Source: Edwardiiplasma whartonense (GTDB taxonomy: Bacteria; Bacillota_I; Bacilli_A; Mycoplasmatales; Mycoplasmataceae). From it: 64,000 nt of DNA. The notes below the pieces were generated by a model. It was given only the letters and a program-made list of their open reading frames with translations. It did not search any database and was not told where the DNA came from. Every line of letters begins with the position of its first letter. The stretch's first letter is position 1. The stretch lies in NCBI RefSeq assembly GCF_023566315.1, contig NZ_JAKNSU010000001.1; one strand, 5' to 3'. This document shows, in pieces, positions 39,613-49,203 of the stretch. Made by a program: the position numbers and the translations under genes.

Positions 39613-40493
39613 TTAAAAATATTTCAACGTTTGACAGAAACAATAATTTTGAAAATATCTTTTATTTAATTAGTTTCCAAAAAGAATAAAACATCAAGAC
39701 GAATTGTTTTTCTTTTGCAGAACCAAGTCATTTTTCAAAAGGTGAAAGTTTAAGAACTTTAAAATTAAGTTTGTGCTAATTTTATATGACTTATGTTTCC
39801 TAAAACATTTAGACAGTAAACACGCAAATCTTTAAACATGGCTATTATTAATCAAATGAAACTACTTAAAGATTAATTACTACCCAAACTTCTGATTGTT
39901 TAGAATTGATTGAAAATAAGTCTAATGATAATTAAAAAGATGACTTAAACTGATTGCTCACCAAAAAATTAATTATGGTTAAAAAATGACTATTAAGCTA
40001 GCGTGATCTTGCTTACTAAACTAAGAAAGTAAGTTTAACTAACAATAGTCGAAAATTTAACCTTTTGAATTATCTTTTAAAAATTTTATTACTTATAAAA
40101 ATTATTTAATTGACCATTAGTTCTCAACTAAAGCAGTAGTTGAGAACTAATAATTTGATTGGGTTGGGTTGTTAAAGGTTAAGTGTATCCTGACTTGGAA
40201 GGGTTAGGATGAGACGATGTTAATCTATTCTTTCTTTGATAACTTATTAAAGTTTATTAGTAATTCTTTGCACTTCATCCATAAGTACAAAAACTAGAAA
40301 ACCACTACTAGTGAACTTTTCATTAAAAGCAGAAGCAAAGTTTTCGGATGTTTACTTCTTGCTTTGATTATAAAAAAATTAACTTGAAAAGAATATAGTT
40401 TTTAAAAGTTTTTGTTTCGACCACGGCGAACAAATAGTTTGAAAAAATAAAAAAGCCTGTATAAATAAACAGTCAAATAAAGTTATCAACAAG
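39613..40493. other. About 0.9 kb with no gene recognised
   Basis: Read on both strands with UGA as Trp, the longest ATG-started frames I find are about 20-25 codons without ribosome binding sites. No tRNA, riboswitch or ncRNA core is recognised. It contains a perfect 14-bp inverted repeat (40117-40150) and a plus-strand TTGACA near 39631. It may be a decayed lipoprotein gene or hold a small RNA; neither is shown. Confidence 0.6.
40117..40150. repeat. Perfect 14-bp inverted repeat in the gene-free region
   Basis: TTAGTTCTCAACTA (40117-40130), 6-base loop AAGCAG, then TAGTTGAGAACTAA (40137-40150). No U-tract follows on either strand, so it is not a standard terminator. It could be an operator, a recombination site or an RNA hairpin. 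Confidence 0.85.
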
Positions 40494-40531
40494 ATAAAAA
40501 AAGTTAAGATTTTTTTCTTAACTTTTTTTAA
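40494..40531. terminator. Terminator below the lipoprotein remnant
   Basis: A 14-bp stem (40496-40509 with 40516-40529), AT-rich with A and T runs on both sides, so it can act in both directions. It lies 43 bases past the stop of the gene at 40574. Confidence 0.8.
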
Positions 40532-40573
40532 TTTTTGAAGTTTTAAGCAAGAGCTTTCTTTTTTAAGATGTCC

Positions 40574-40993
40574 TTAATTTTGTTCAAATTTTCAATCAAG
40601 ATGCAATTCTTTAATCGTTAGACTTTGAGTACCAAATTTAAAGGTTACTTTTGATGGTTTTTTCATAGCTCTGGTGGTACTAATCACTAATCGTACCCGA
40701 CCATTAAGGTCTGGAGGAGAAAGTAAAGCAGAAATTAAAACACCATCTACTAATCCTTGCGCATCAATACTTTGATTAAAAGTTCGTCCTTTTTGATAAA
40801 TACCATTGCTATCTTTTGTACACAAAGCAAGTTTTTCTGCCTGAGAATAAGTCAAATCAACGACTGCACTTTTATGATCAATAGTTAGAATTACATTATC
40901 AGAATTTAAACTAATGGTGGAAGAAGAAAAGATATTAGGAATGGTAATACGACTTAAACCAAAAACATTAAGCATCACTAAAAATTTTTTCAT
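40574..40993 (-). CDS. Single-module lipoprotein remnant without lipobox cysteine
   Basis: A 139-residue protein beginning MKKFLVMLNVFGL like the neighbouring lipoproteins, but the region that should read VVAC is IPNIFSSSTISL, so there is no lipidation cysteine. One module B follows (DHKSAVVDLTYSQAEKLALC, then GIYQKGRTF and FKFGTQSLTIKELHLD), with Trp from TGA just before the stop. The spacing from AAAGGA to ATG is long. I read it as a degraded or resurrected fragment of a module B lipoprotein; it could still be secreted. Confidence 0.65.
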
Positions 40994-41123
40994 TAACAAA
41001 CAGTTTTCCTTTCTAAGTTTAATCAAAATATTTTTTATAAGTAATAAAATTGAGCATGTTTCCATTGTCTCAAAACGATTATATTATATTAAACCAGAAA
41101 AGTAATAAAATGAAACTAATAAT

Positions 41124-41504
41124 TTAACGGGTTAAACTTTGGTCAAGACCTTTTACTAAAGTTTGAATTTCGCTCTTTAAATCAAAAAGTTCCTTCTCAA
41201 TTGAAGCGATCCGTTTAACCATATCGATGTTCCCAAAATTTTCGCGAGTTTGTTTATTTTCTTTTTGAATTTTTTGAGTGAAGGAATTCTTTAACTCTTC
41301 AACTTGAGCTGTTAGATCACTATTAGTTTGGTTAGCCTCGTTTAAAGTACTGGTTAAACTATCAATTTGATTTTGATAATACTCATAATCAATTGCAATT
41401 TCATCTAAAAACAAGTCCACTTCTTGAGGGTTGTATCCTTTGTTTACAACTTGAAAATCCTTATTCAAAATCTCTTCTTTATCATAGTTCAACGTTTTAG
41501 CCAT
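41124..41504 (-). CDS. DivIVA/GpsB-like cell division protein
   Basis: A 126-residue coiled-coil protein. The N-terminus (EEILNKDFQVVNKGYNPQEV, then DLFLDEI) is the DivIVA/GpsB membrane-curvature domain; residues ~45-125 are coiled coil (LTSTLNEANQTN...IEKELFDLKSEIQ). Start ATG 41504 has AAGGTGA 6 bases upstream. It is divergent from recU. In wall-less cells its role is probably in division-site or pole organisation; inference. Confidence 0.88.
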   Translation of the reverse strand: MAKTLNYDKEEILNKDFQVVNKGYNPQEVDLFLDEIAIDYEYYQNQIDSLTSTLNEANQTNSDLTAQVEELKNSFTQKIQKENKQTRENFGNIDMVKRIASIEKELFDLKSEIQTLVKGLDQSLTR

Positions 41505-41583
41505 TATTATCACCTTCACTTTTTTTAATTTAATGATACTCTTTTTTCTTTTTCTTCTTATAGTATAGTGGGGAGAAAATAAC

Positions 41584-42090
41584 ATGTTACCACTAAAAAA
41601 CAAAGGTTTATTTTTAGAAGAGATTTTGAATTTAACCCATAATCATTATTTACAAACTAACCAAGCATTAGTAAATAAAATTCCTACCAATATTAAAATG
41701 TTCAAAAAGACAGGAGACATTATTCATCAAGCAGTTTTTAGTCCAGGAAGTAATTGTGATTATGTAGGAATTTATCACGGAGTTTATTTAGAATTTGAAG
41801 CTAAAGAAACTTATGATTCGGTTTTTAAATATCAAAATCTGCGCAAGAACCAAATTAACGAACTAGATCAAGTCATTAACCATCGTGGATTAGCTTTTGT
41901 GATTATTTATTTTGATATTGTTGAAAAATTTTTTTTAATTGATTGACGAGTTTTAAAAACACACTTTTCAAAAACTAAAAAAACCATTCCCTGAGAATGG
42001 TTCACACAATTTGGACATGAATTAAAACTTGATCACCATCTATGCCTTGATTATTTACCAGCACTTAACTATTTAATCAATTGTATTTAA
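41584..42090 (+). CDS. recU: Holliday junction resolvase RecU
   Basis: One of two plus-strand genes. The 168-residue nuclease cuts Holliday junctions. Motifs are GLFLEEILNLTHNHYL, then PTNIKMFKK, CDYVGIYHGVYLEFEAKET with the metal-binding Asp and Glu-Ala-Lys, and AFVIIYFDI. TGA codons near the C-terminus read as Trp. GGGGAG precedes the ATG. Its 3' end overlaps that of dnaD by 26 bases in convergent orientation. Confidence 0.93.
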
Positions 42091-42622
42091 ATAACGCTTT
42101 TGGTTTTTTACTAATTTCTTGATTAATTTTAGTTCTTAAATCATCAAAGTTATTAATGTTCTTTTGATGAGAAAAACCAAGCACTTGTTCTAAAGTTAAA
42201 TCTTCATAAATTGTTTGACTTAAAAAACTAATTTGTTCAAAGGTTAAATTTTCGCCTAAATCTTGACTAATTTGCGAGAAAAAATCTTGCTGAGTATTCT
42301 GGAATTTTTCAACCTCAAGATTATCTAAACAAACAGCGATACTTAAAAACAAACTCGTAAAATCAATGCTTTTTGACGTAATTTTTACTAATCCCTTTTG
42401 AATTAAATCATCCATTTCATTATCAATTTGACTTGGTGAAAGGCTCATGTACAAACCAAGATCTCCAGAAGTAACAACTTTTTTGCCACCATTTTGACCA
42501 GACAGTTCTAAAGTTAATAAAACAATCGTTAACTGTAATTCATTCAGATCAACCTTTTGATAATTCATTAACAAAAAGGTTTTTTTATCAATCAAATTTT
42601 TCTTTAATAATTCAACAATCAT
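42065..42622 (-). CDS. dnaD: DnaD-like replication protein
   Basis: A 185-residue protein with an N-terminal winged-helix part (QLTIVLLTLELSGQNGGKKV, then LGLYMSLSPSQIDNEMDDLI) typical of DnaD/DnaB primosome proteins. The C-terminal region has LTFEQISFLSQTIYEDLTLE and FDDLRTKINQEI, a short version of the DnaD C-domain. Trp from TGA lies four residues before the stop. Ribosome binding site weak (GGGT). It would help load the helicase with DnaI. Confidence 0.82.
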
Positions 42623-42660
42623 CAAGTTTACCCATTTTCTATACACCAATATTCTTACAT

Positions 42661-42684
42661 AAAAAAGATGCTCTTGAAAGCACC
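42661..42684 (-). terminator. Terminator after hup
   Basis: Stem GGTGCT/AGCATC (one G-T pair) with a 6-base loop and TTTTTT on the minus strand, 30 bases past the hup stop. Confidence 0.75.
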
Positions 42685-42714
42685 TTAATTAACTAATAAA
42701 TAAAAACCGATTAA

Positions 42715-42990
42715 TTAATTATTAATAGTTTCTTTTAGTTGTTTAGCAGATTTAAATTTCGCAGATTTTGAAGCAGGAATAGTAATTTTTTCTCTAGTAC
42801 GAGGATTTAAACCTTGACGTGCAGCTCTTTGGCTAACGCTAAATTTTCCAAAACCAGGAATAGCTACTTCAGTATTGCTTTTTAGAGCAGCACTAATTTC
42901 ATCAAAAACTGAACTGATAATTTTTTCTGATTCTGCTTTACTTAAATCATGAGTTTCAGCAATTTTTTCAGCTAATTCTTTTTTAGTCAT
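42715..42990 (-). CDS. hup: HU family DNA-binding protein
   Basis: A 91-residue histone-like protein that bends and compacts DNA. The N-terminal helices (MTKKELAEKIAETHDLSKAE) and the beta-arm (GFGKFSVSQRAARQGLNPRT, then REKITIPAS) are complete. Start ATG 42990 follows AAAGTGG. An extended -10 lies upstream, so it is transcribed on its own, downstream of gpsA. Confidence 0.96.
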   Translation of the reverse strand: MTKKELAEKIAETHDLSKAESEKIISSVFDEISAALKSNTEVAIPGFGKFSVSQRAARQGLNPRTREKITIPASKSAKFKSAKQLKETINN

Positions 42991-43028
42991 AATATTTACC
43001 ACTTTCTATTTAATAAGTATTCTTTCAC

Positions 43029-43034
43029 ATTATA
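43029..43034 (-). promoter_or_regulatory. -10 element for hup
   Basis: TGTTATAAT on the minus strand, an extended -10 about 39 bases before the ATG; no good -35. Confidence 0.6.
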
Positions 43035-43056
43035 ACATTTTCAAATTACATTTATA

Positions 43057-44049
43057 TTAATATAAGACAAAAAGTGTATTTAATAACGTGTGTGGGTTCT
43101 TATTCTTATAAATTATCTCATAAATAGACCTAAACAAAGGCGAAGAAATTTGGTATTTAAGACAGATTTTATGTGCTACTTCGGCACTTTGTACCCCTTC
43201 AACAGTCAGTCCGTAACGCTCTTGAGCTTGCGTGGTCGAACCAGTTTCAATAATCATTTTTCCGAAGGTAAAATTTCGTGATTTCTTTGTAGAAGCGGTC
43301 AAAATCAAATCTCCCATCGTTGCAAAGTTTGTAAACGTGTCAGTTTTGGCACCAAATTGTTCAGCCATAATCATGATTTCATTTAATCCCAAACACAATA
43401 AACTAGCGTGAGCATTATCACCAAGTTCCATTCCATCAAACATTCCCGCACAAATGGCAATCACATTTTTCAAGGCCGCTGAAACTTCACACCCTGGTAA
43501 GTCATCAGATGGTTTGGCAAAAAAGTATTCATTAGAAAACTCTTCAGCAATTTGTTCAGCTAACTCGAATCGATCTGAAGCAACATTAACAAAGGTTGGT
43601 TTGCGATCAACAATCTCACTAGCAATACTTGGACCATACAAACCACAATAACCTTTTAAATAACCAGATTTTTTCAACTTATCTACAATCATCTTACTTA
43701 ATAAATCAACGTTTTGATCGTCAAATCCTTTTGCAGTATTAATAACGACAACTTCATGTTTTAAATATTTATTAATTTCATCAAGAACATTTGATAATGC
43801 TTTGGTTGGCACTCCTAGAATAATATATTGGGCGTTTTCCAAACAAGCGACCAAATCTGTTGTTGCTTTAATATTTTTATTTAATTTAACTCCAGGAAAA
43901 AATTGTCCATTTTCATGATTTAAATTCAAATCATCAACTTGAGATGAAACAATTCCGTACATAATTACTTGATGACCCTTATCAGCAAGAACATTGGCAA
44001 GAGCAGTTCCATAAGCTCCTGTTCCAATGATAGCAATCGTTTTTTTCAT
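43057..44049 (-). CDS. gpsA: Glycerol-3-phosphate dehydrogenase (NAD(P)+)
   Basis: Reduces dihydroxyacetone phosphate to glycerol 3-phosphate for phospholipids. The 330-residue protein has the Rossmann motif IIGTGAYGTALANVL, INTAKGFDD, YGPSIASEI and the catalytic Lys region GCEVSAALKNVIAICAGM. No TGA occurs. It lies 5 bases after der in the cmk-der-gpsA-hup order shared with Bacillus. Confidence 0.97.
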   Translation of the reverse strand: MKKTIAIIGTGAYGTALANVLADKGHQVIMYGIVSSQVDDLNLNHENGQFFPGVKLNKNIKATTDLVACLENAQYIILGVPTKALSNVLDEINKYLKHEVVVINTAKGFDDQNVDLLSKMIVDKLKKSGYLKGYCGLYGPSIASEIVDRKPTFVNVASDRFELAEQIAEEFSNEYFFAKPSDDLPGCEVSAALKNVIAICAGMFDGMELGDNAHASLLCLGLNEIMIMAEQFGAKTDTFTNFATMGDLILTASTKKSRNFTFGKMIIETGSTTQAQERYGLTVEGVQSAEVAHKICLKYQISSPLFRSIYEIIYKNKNPHTLLNTLFVLY

Positions 44050-44054
44050 TTTTG

Positions 44055-45368
44055 TTATTTCCTTTCTCGAAAAATAATATTAATAGGAACGCCCTCGAAA
44101 CCAAACTGTAACCGAATTTGATTCTCAAGATAACGTTTATAAGAAAAATGAACATAAGCAGGATCATTTACAAACATTACAAAGGTTGGTAAATAAGCTT
44201 GTACTTGCGAACCATAATAAATCTTCAATCTACCACCATTATGATTAGGAGCAGGATTTAGTAATTGAGCTTTATTCAAAACCTCATTTAAAACACTAGT
44301 TCTAATCTTACGTTTTAAAGCGTTGTTAACTTCATCAACTGCATCAAAAATTTTATAAACCCGAGTTTTTTCCGTAGCAGAAACGAAAATAATTTTAGCA
44401 TACTGTAAGTATTTAAAATAAGCACGAATTTCTTCAGTTTGGTGGTTGATAGCTTTTTCTTTATCAGGGATTAAATCCCATTTATTTCCAATGATAATAA
44501 TTGGTTTTTTTTCATCAAAAGCAATCCCTCCAATATTGGTATCTTGATCACTAATTTTTACTGACAAATCTAAAATTAAAAGAACAATATCAGCACTATT
44601 AATTGCTGCAGCTGTTCTTAAGTAACTGTACTTTTCTATATCTTCATAAATTTTTCCTTTACGTCTCAAACCAGCTGTATCAATCAGAACATATTCTTTG
44701 CCATCTCTTTTAATTACACTATCGACTGCATCCCTAGTTGTTCCTGCCACATCAGAAACAATCATTCGTTCTTGACCAAGAATTGAATTAACCAACGAAG
44801 ATTTACCAACATTTGGTTTACCAATAATTGCTATTCGAGTTTGATTCTCATCGGTTTTTTCTTCTCCAGTTGGCAACTGGTGCACAACTTTATCTAACAA
44901 ATCCCCAATTCCAATTCCATGAGTCGAAGAAATTAAAATCGGTTCATCAAATCCTAAACTCAAATATTCATACCCTTGATAGTCATTAGTATGGTGGTCA
45001 TACTTATTGACTGCCAAAATGACTGGTTTATGAGTACGATATAAAATTTTAGCAACCATTTCATCATCAGGAGTAATCCCGGTTTTATAGTCTAAAACAA
45101 AAATAATGACATCAGCTTCTTGCATCGCAATTTCTGCTTGTATTCTTATTTCTTGAGCAAAAGGCTGATCTGATAGGGTGATTCCTCCTGTGTCAATTAC
45201 CATAAACTGACGTGTTAATCACTCACTATGGCCATAAATCCGGTCTCTAGTCACTCCGCTTTTATCTTCAACAATTGCTTTTTTTTCTTGGATAATTCGG
45301 TTAAATAACGATGACTTACCAGTATTGGGACGACCAACAATCGCCACGATGCCTTTTTGCTTTGCCAT
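44055..45368 (-). CDS. der: Ribosome GTPase Der (EngA)
   Basis: Double GTPase for 50S assembly. The 437-residue protein has G domain 1 (VGRPNTGKSSLF, DTGG, NKYD), G domain 2 (GKPNVGKSSLVN, DTAGLRRKGK, NKWD) and a KH-like C-domain (PNHNGGRLKIYYGSQ). Start MAKQKGIVAIVGRP. A TGA in the first G domain reads as Trp. The ATG overlaps the cmk stop (TAATG). Confidence 0.97.
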
Positions 45369-46042
45369 TATTTCTTTTCCTTTTCCAATTCTCGTACCCG
45401 TTGCACAATCACATTAACCAAATCTTCTACTCGCTCATATTGAGAAGAATCAAGGTATCAAGAATCTTTAGTTTGAACCAATGGTCCAACTAATCTGGTT
45501 TTATCATTTGTATCTCGAGCTTCAATTTTTTTAAGCACAGCTTGATAAGATTCATCAATCCCCTCGTTCATATTCTGCTCATACCGACGCTGAGCGCGTA
45601 TCTCTATGGGTGAATCTAAATAAATTTTTAAATCAGCATCAGGAAGAACTACACTTGTAATATCACGTCCCAATTCAATCATTCCCTCTCGATAACCAAT
45701 TTCTCGTTCAATTTTAGTCATATAATCACGCACTTGAGCAATAACAGTTACTTGGTTAATATTATCTGTAACCATACTGCCGTTTAAACTATCAGTAACA
45801 TCTAAATCATTGTTAATCAAAACACGTTTATCTTTAATATTGAAACTAAAGTTTGTTAATCCTGCAATAATTGATTCTTGATCATCGAAATTGGTTTTAA
45901 TCAAATGAAGATAGTAGGTAAACGCACGATAAAGTTGCCCAGTATCAAAAAGATCATAATCTAGAATATTTGCTATTTGGTTAAAAATGAATGTCTTTCC
46001 CGATCCAGCAGTACCATCTACAGCAATACAAATTTTTTTCAT
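45368..46042 (-). CDS. cmk: Cytidylate kinase
   Basis: Phosphorylates CMP and dCMP. The 224-residue protein starts MKKICIAVDGTAGSGKT (P-loop) after GGGGAGA, with YRAFTYYLHL, ELGRDITSVVLPDADLKIYL and DSPIEIRAQRRYEQ typical of the family. One TGA gives Trp near the end. It shares bases with the der start. Confidence 0.95.
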
Positions 46043-46053
46043 ATTTATCTCCC

Positions 46054-46725
46054 CTACAACACTGATGGAATCACAATCGCTAAAATGGTACCTATCACAC
46101 AACAAACGCTGACTACTAAATACCAAATCCATTTCAATCGATAAGCATTCAACGATCTTTTAATTTCAGAAATACTTTCTTTGTTAGTTTTATTTTGTAA
46201 ATCAACTTTTTGTTTAAAGTCAGCTTTATCCTTATTCAATATTTTATCGTGAATAATCACACTATCACGCAATTCACCAATCATCGCACGAAAATCAGTT
46301 TCAAAATCTTTCTTTAACTTGCCAAACGAAGGAAGATTATCTAAATCACGATTAATCTCTTCTAATTTAGTTTCAATTACCAAAGCATTTTGATTTGGTT
46401 TTAAGCTGTAGTTATTTTCTGCTAATAGATTTATATCAGGATTTAGGTCATTAATTTCAACTAACTCTAAGTAAAGTTCTCTTAATTCATGCTTGATGGC
46501 GACAAGTTTTTCTTTATAAGTTAAAGAATTAATGTTATAAAAGTTATCAATCTTTGTATCAGCATCAACATTCTCATAAACATTATTAAAAAAAGCGAAG
46601 TTAATTGATAACAAATTATTCTTTAACTGGTTAGTTTTTTGTGTCCATTGGTTCTCTTGGCGAACTTTATCTTCTGCTAAAGCTTCGTAAAGCTCCTGAT
46701 TTCGTTTAGTTCTTGATTCTGCCAT
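46054..46725 (-). CDS. Tail-anchored coiled-coil protein, unknown
   Basis: A 223-residue protein of long charged helices (MAESRTKRNQELYEALAEDK) with one hydrophobic segment at the very C-terminus (about residues 200-221: WIWYLVVSVCCVIGTILAIV), so it is probably tail-anchored with a cytoplasmic coiled coil. No TGA occurs. It ends 11 bases before cmk and is likely co-transcribed with it. Function not recognised. Confidence 0.72.
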   Translation of the reverse strand: MAESRTKRNQELYEALAEDKVRQENQWTQKTNQLKNNLLSINFAFFNNVYENVDADTKIDNFYNINSLTYKEKLVAIKHELRELYLELVEINDLNPDINLLAENNYSLKPNQNALVIETKLEEINRDLDNLPSFGKLKKDFETDFRAMIGELRDSVIIHDKILNKDKADFKQKVDLQNKTNKESISEIKRSLNAYRLKWIWYLVVSVCCVIGTILAIVIPSVL

Positions 46726-46825
46726 TTAAAAAGCAACCCCATTCCTTAATCACAACACTGATGATAACAACTTGATTATAAATGTTTCTCTAATTGATTG
46801 CATTAAGATAATTGAAAAGGATTTG

Positions 46826-47683
46826 TTAACGATAACGGTGATTAATCGGTTTTAATTTCTTTTGAACCAAAGCAAAAACTAAATAAAAGACCAAGAAACG
46901 TGCCGCTTGAATACCAAAAGCAGCAAAAAAGATTCCGATGCCATCCTTTTTAAAATCATTTCAATTAGTATTTTGATAACCCGATTTAAAAGTTAAGTAT
47001 AAAGATAAAACAAAGATTAAGGTAAAAATAACAGCCAAACTAGGCACAATAATCAAGCCAGGCAATCACATCTTCAATCGACGTTGGTGTTTATTTGGAC
47101 TCTCGTGAAAAGGAGAGTTATGGAATAATCCATAAAAAATAAAGAAAAACATTAACACTGCAATTAAATAACCAAGACTATCAAACCCAATTTGAATCGG
47201 CGAATGATCACCATCAATTAAAAAATGAAACCAAGGTTCAACCATAGCAATTAACATTGAATACCACAGTCCAGTTAAAGGTATGGCTAAAATGATTATC
47301 AGAATATCAAAGACACGCATTTCAATGATAACTCCACCAATGTTAACTTGAAATTTTTCTAACAAACCATCAAGAGCACTTAATCCTATTGATAAGGCCA
47401 AAATAATTGCAGCAATACTAATTCGAAAAATTTCTGATTTTCGAGAATGAGAAAACTGTTTTTTTAATGAAAAGTCTGTTGCTTGGACATCATCATGATT
47501 TCCATACCGGTCAAAATGGTGAACTCCGTGATAATGATCTACCTGATGATGGTGTTCTTGGTCAAGCAAAACTTCTTCTTGAAAATGCTCTTGTTGATTA
47601 TCCTTAATTTGTAACTGTTCTGATGGTTTTAACGCTTCGTTCAATTGCGTTTTTGCTTCTTTAATCTTTTTTTTCTTAAACAT
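46826..47683 (-). CDS. ECF S-component-like membrane protein with His-rich tail
   Basis: A 285-residue protein. Residues ~40-65 form a cytoplasmic His/Asp-rich stretch (DQEHHHQVDHYHGVHH, then DRYGNHDD). From ~85 there are about six membrane segments; the start FRISIAAIILALSIGLSA and the pattern through GLWYSMLIAMVEPWFHFL resemble substrate-binding (S) components of ECF vitamin transporters. Trp from TGA near residue 206. The His stretch might bind a metal ion such as Ni, Co or Zn. Downstream of a second protein of the same kind. Substrate unknown. Confidence 0.65.
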
Positions 47684-47741
47684 TGTTTTCTCACTTATTT
47701 ATAAAAATTATAAATAAAAAGTTAATAAAAATCTATTCTTT

Positions 47742-48512
47742 CTAACTTGGTTTTTGATAATACCGGTTTAAAAGTACGTAATCAACTTTAAAGGTTGGTA
47801 GAAAAATTAATAGGTTAATTAAATACTGGACAAGATTAAACCAAAAAACAATGATCAATAAAGGTTTGATTTCAGTTGGTCTACCCCCCCCATTTGAATA
47901 GAACACATCAATAAGAAAATATTTATTGTATAGCACATCAAAACCAGCAGCAATTAAACTTGCAAAAAGATAACTTATGATAATTGAAAATAAATAACCA
48001 AGCACTCGTGATTGTGGAGTTTTAATCTCCATTACTCTAATCCGTAGATAATTAATTAAAAAGCACACCAGAAAAAAAACAATTAGCATCGTTAAATCAC
48101 TTAAATTAATCGCTAAGCAACTAATTGCATCGGTTCCCAAAGCCATTCTAAACCAAGTACCAATTTCTAAAAGAAATACTGTATAAAAAAACCCCACACC
48201 CATATAACTAATTAAATAAATTCAAAAGGTAATATTAAAAGTCAAAAATCCACCAATTGGAAGTAGTCCTAAAGCAAAAAAAGAAATGACTGAAAAGACA
48301 ACATTAACAACCAGTAACATTGCTAAAAAACTAATCTTTCTAGTTGTTAGTTTAAATTGTTTTTTCAACTGGTGATAATTACTGTGATTAATTTCTGCAA
48401 TATCAAAATGATTTTTTCAAATTTTATAAACTAATCCAGAAGCAGATTTTGTCTTGATTTGGTAATCTTGATTAAAGTGCTCTTTTTCTACCCGCTTTTG
48501 CTTCTTTTTCAT
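47742..48512 (-). CDS. ECF S-component-like membrane protein
   Basis: A 256-residue membrane protein with a ~60-residue basic N-tail and about six membrane segments beginning TTRKISFLAMLLVVNVVFSV, then ALGLLPIGGFLTFN, the usual look of ECF S components. TGA codons read as Trp (YKIWKNHF, ITFWIYL). A run of eight G in the coding strand (47884-47891, encoding SNGGGRP) is striking in an AT-rich gene and could slip. AAGGA precedes the ATG. Followed by the His-rich paralogue. Confidence 0.65.
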
Positions 48513-48595
48513 CCTGCGTCCTTTTTTATAAAAGTATAATATGTTTTTCTTTATTCCTATTATAAAATTAACAAGAAAGGATTAGGTTTCAGAAG

Positions 48596-49162
48596 ATGAA
48601 AAAAGAAAATGTAATTCCCATGATTGTTGAAATCCCAAAAGGTTCATCAAATAAATACGAAGTTGATGCTATCACTAACCGGATTATTTTAGACCGAGTA
48701 TTGTACGGAGCGAACTTTTATCCTGGCGAATATGGAATGGTAGAAAACACTTTAGATTGAGATGGCGATCCTTTGGATGTTATCGCTTTAGCAACATACC
48801 CAACTCTACCAGGCGTTCAAGTAAATGTTCGAATTTTAGGAACAATTAACATGATTGATGATGGAGAAATTGATACAAAATTATTTGGGGTTTTTGCTAA
48901 CGATCCTCGTTTTGATACTTACCAGAACTTAAATGATGTTCCTTTGCATTGGCGTCAAGAAATTGAAAACTTCTTCTTACAATACAAGCAACTTCAAAAC
49001 AAGACTGTAAAAATTGATGGGTGAGGCGATCAAGCACAAGCTCTTAAAGAGTTAAAAGAATGCTATGAACGTTATGAAGAATACAAGGATAGAATTCTTA
49101 AAGGTGAAAAAGATTCAATTGTTGAAGAATGACATCAAAAAGGTTTGGGTTTAGGAAAATAA
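48596..49162 (+). CDS. ppa: Inorganic pyrophosphatase (family I)
   Basis: Hydrolyses pyrophosphate and pulls biosynthetic reactions forward. The 188-residue protein has KYEVDAITNRIILDRVL, then YPGEYGMVENTL and the signature DWDGDPLDVIAL (Trp from TGA), all of the family I active site. Plus strand, with a strong shared terminator after it. The ribosome binding site is weak or distant. Confidence 0.95.
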
Positions 49163-49167
49163 TTCGT

Positions 49168-49203
49168 TAAAAAAGACCAGTTTAGCTAAACTGGTCTTTT
49201 TTA
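49168..49203. terminator. Bidirectional terminator between ppa and a convergent gene
   Basis: A ~16-bp hairpin (AAAAAGACCAGTTTA with its complement, 2-base loop) with A and T runs on both sides. It serves ppa on the plus strand and the membrane protein ending at 49201 on the minus strand. Confidence 0.92.
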
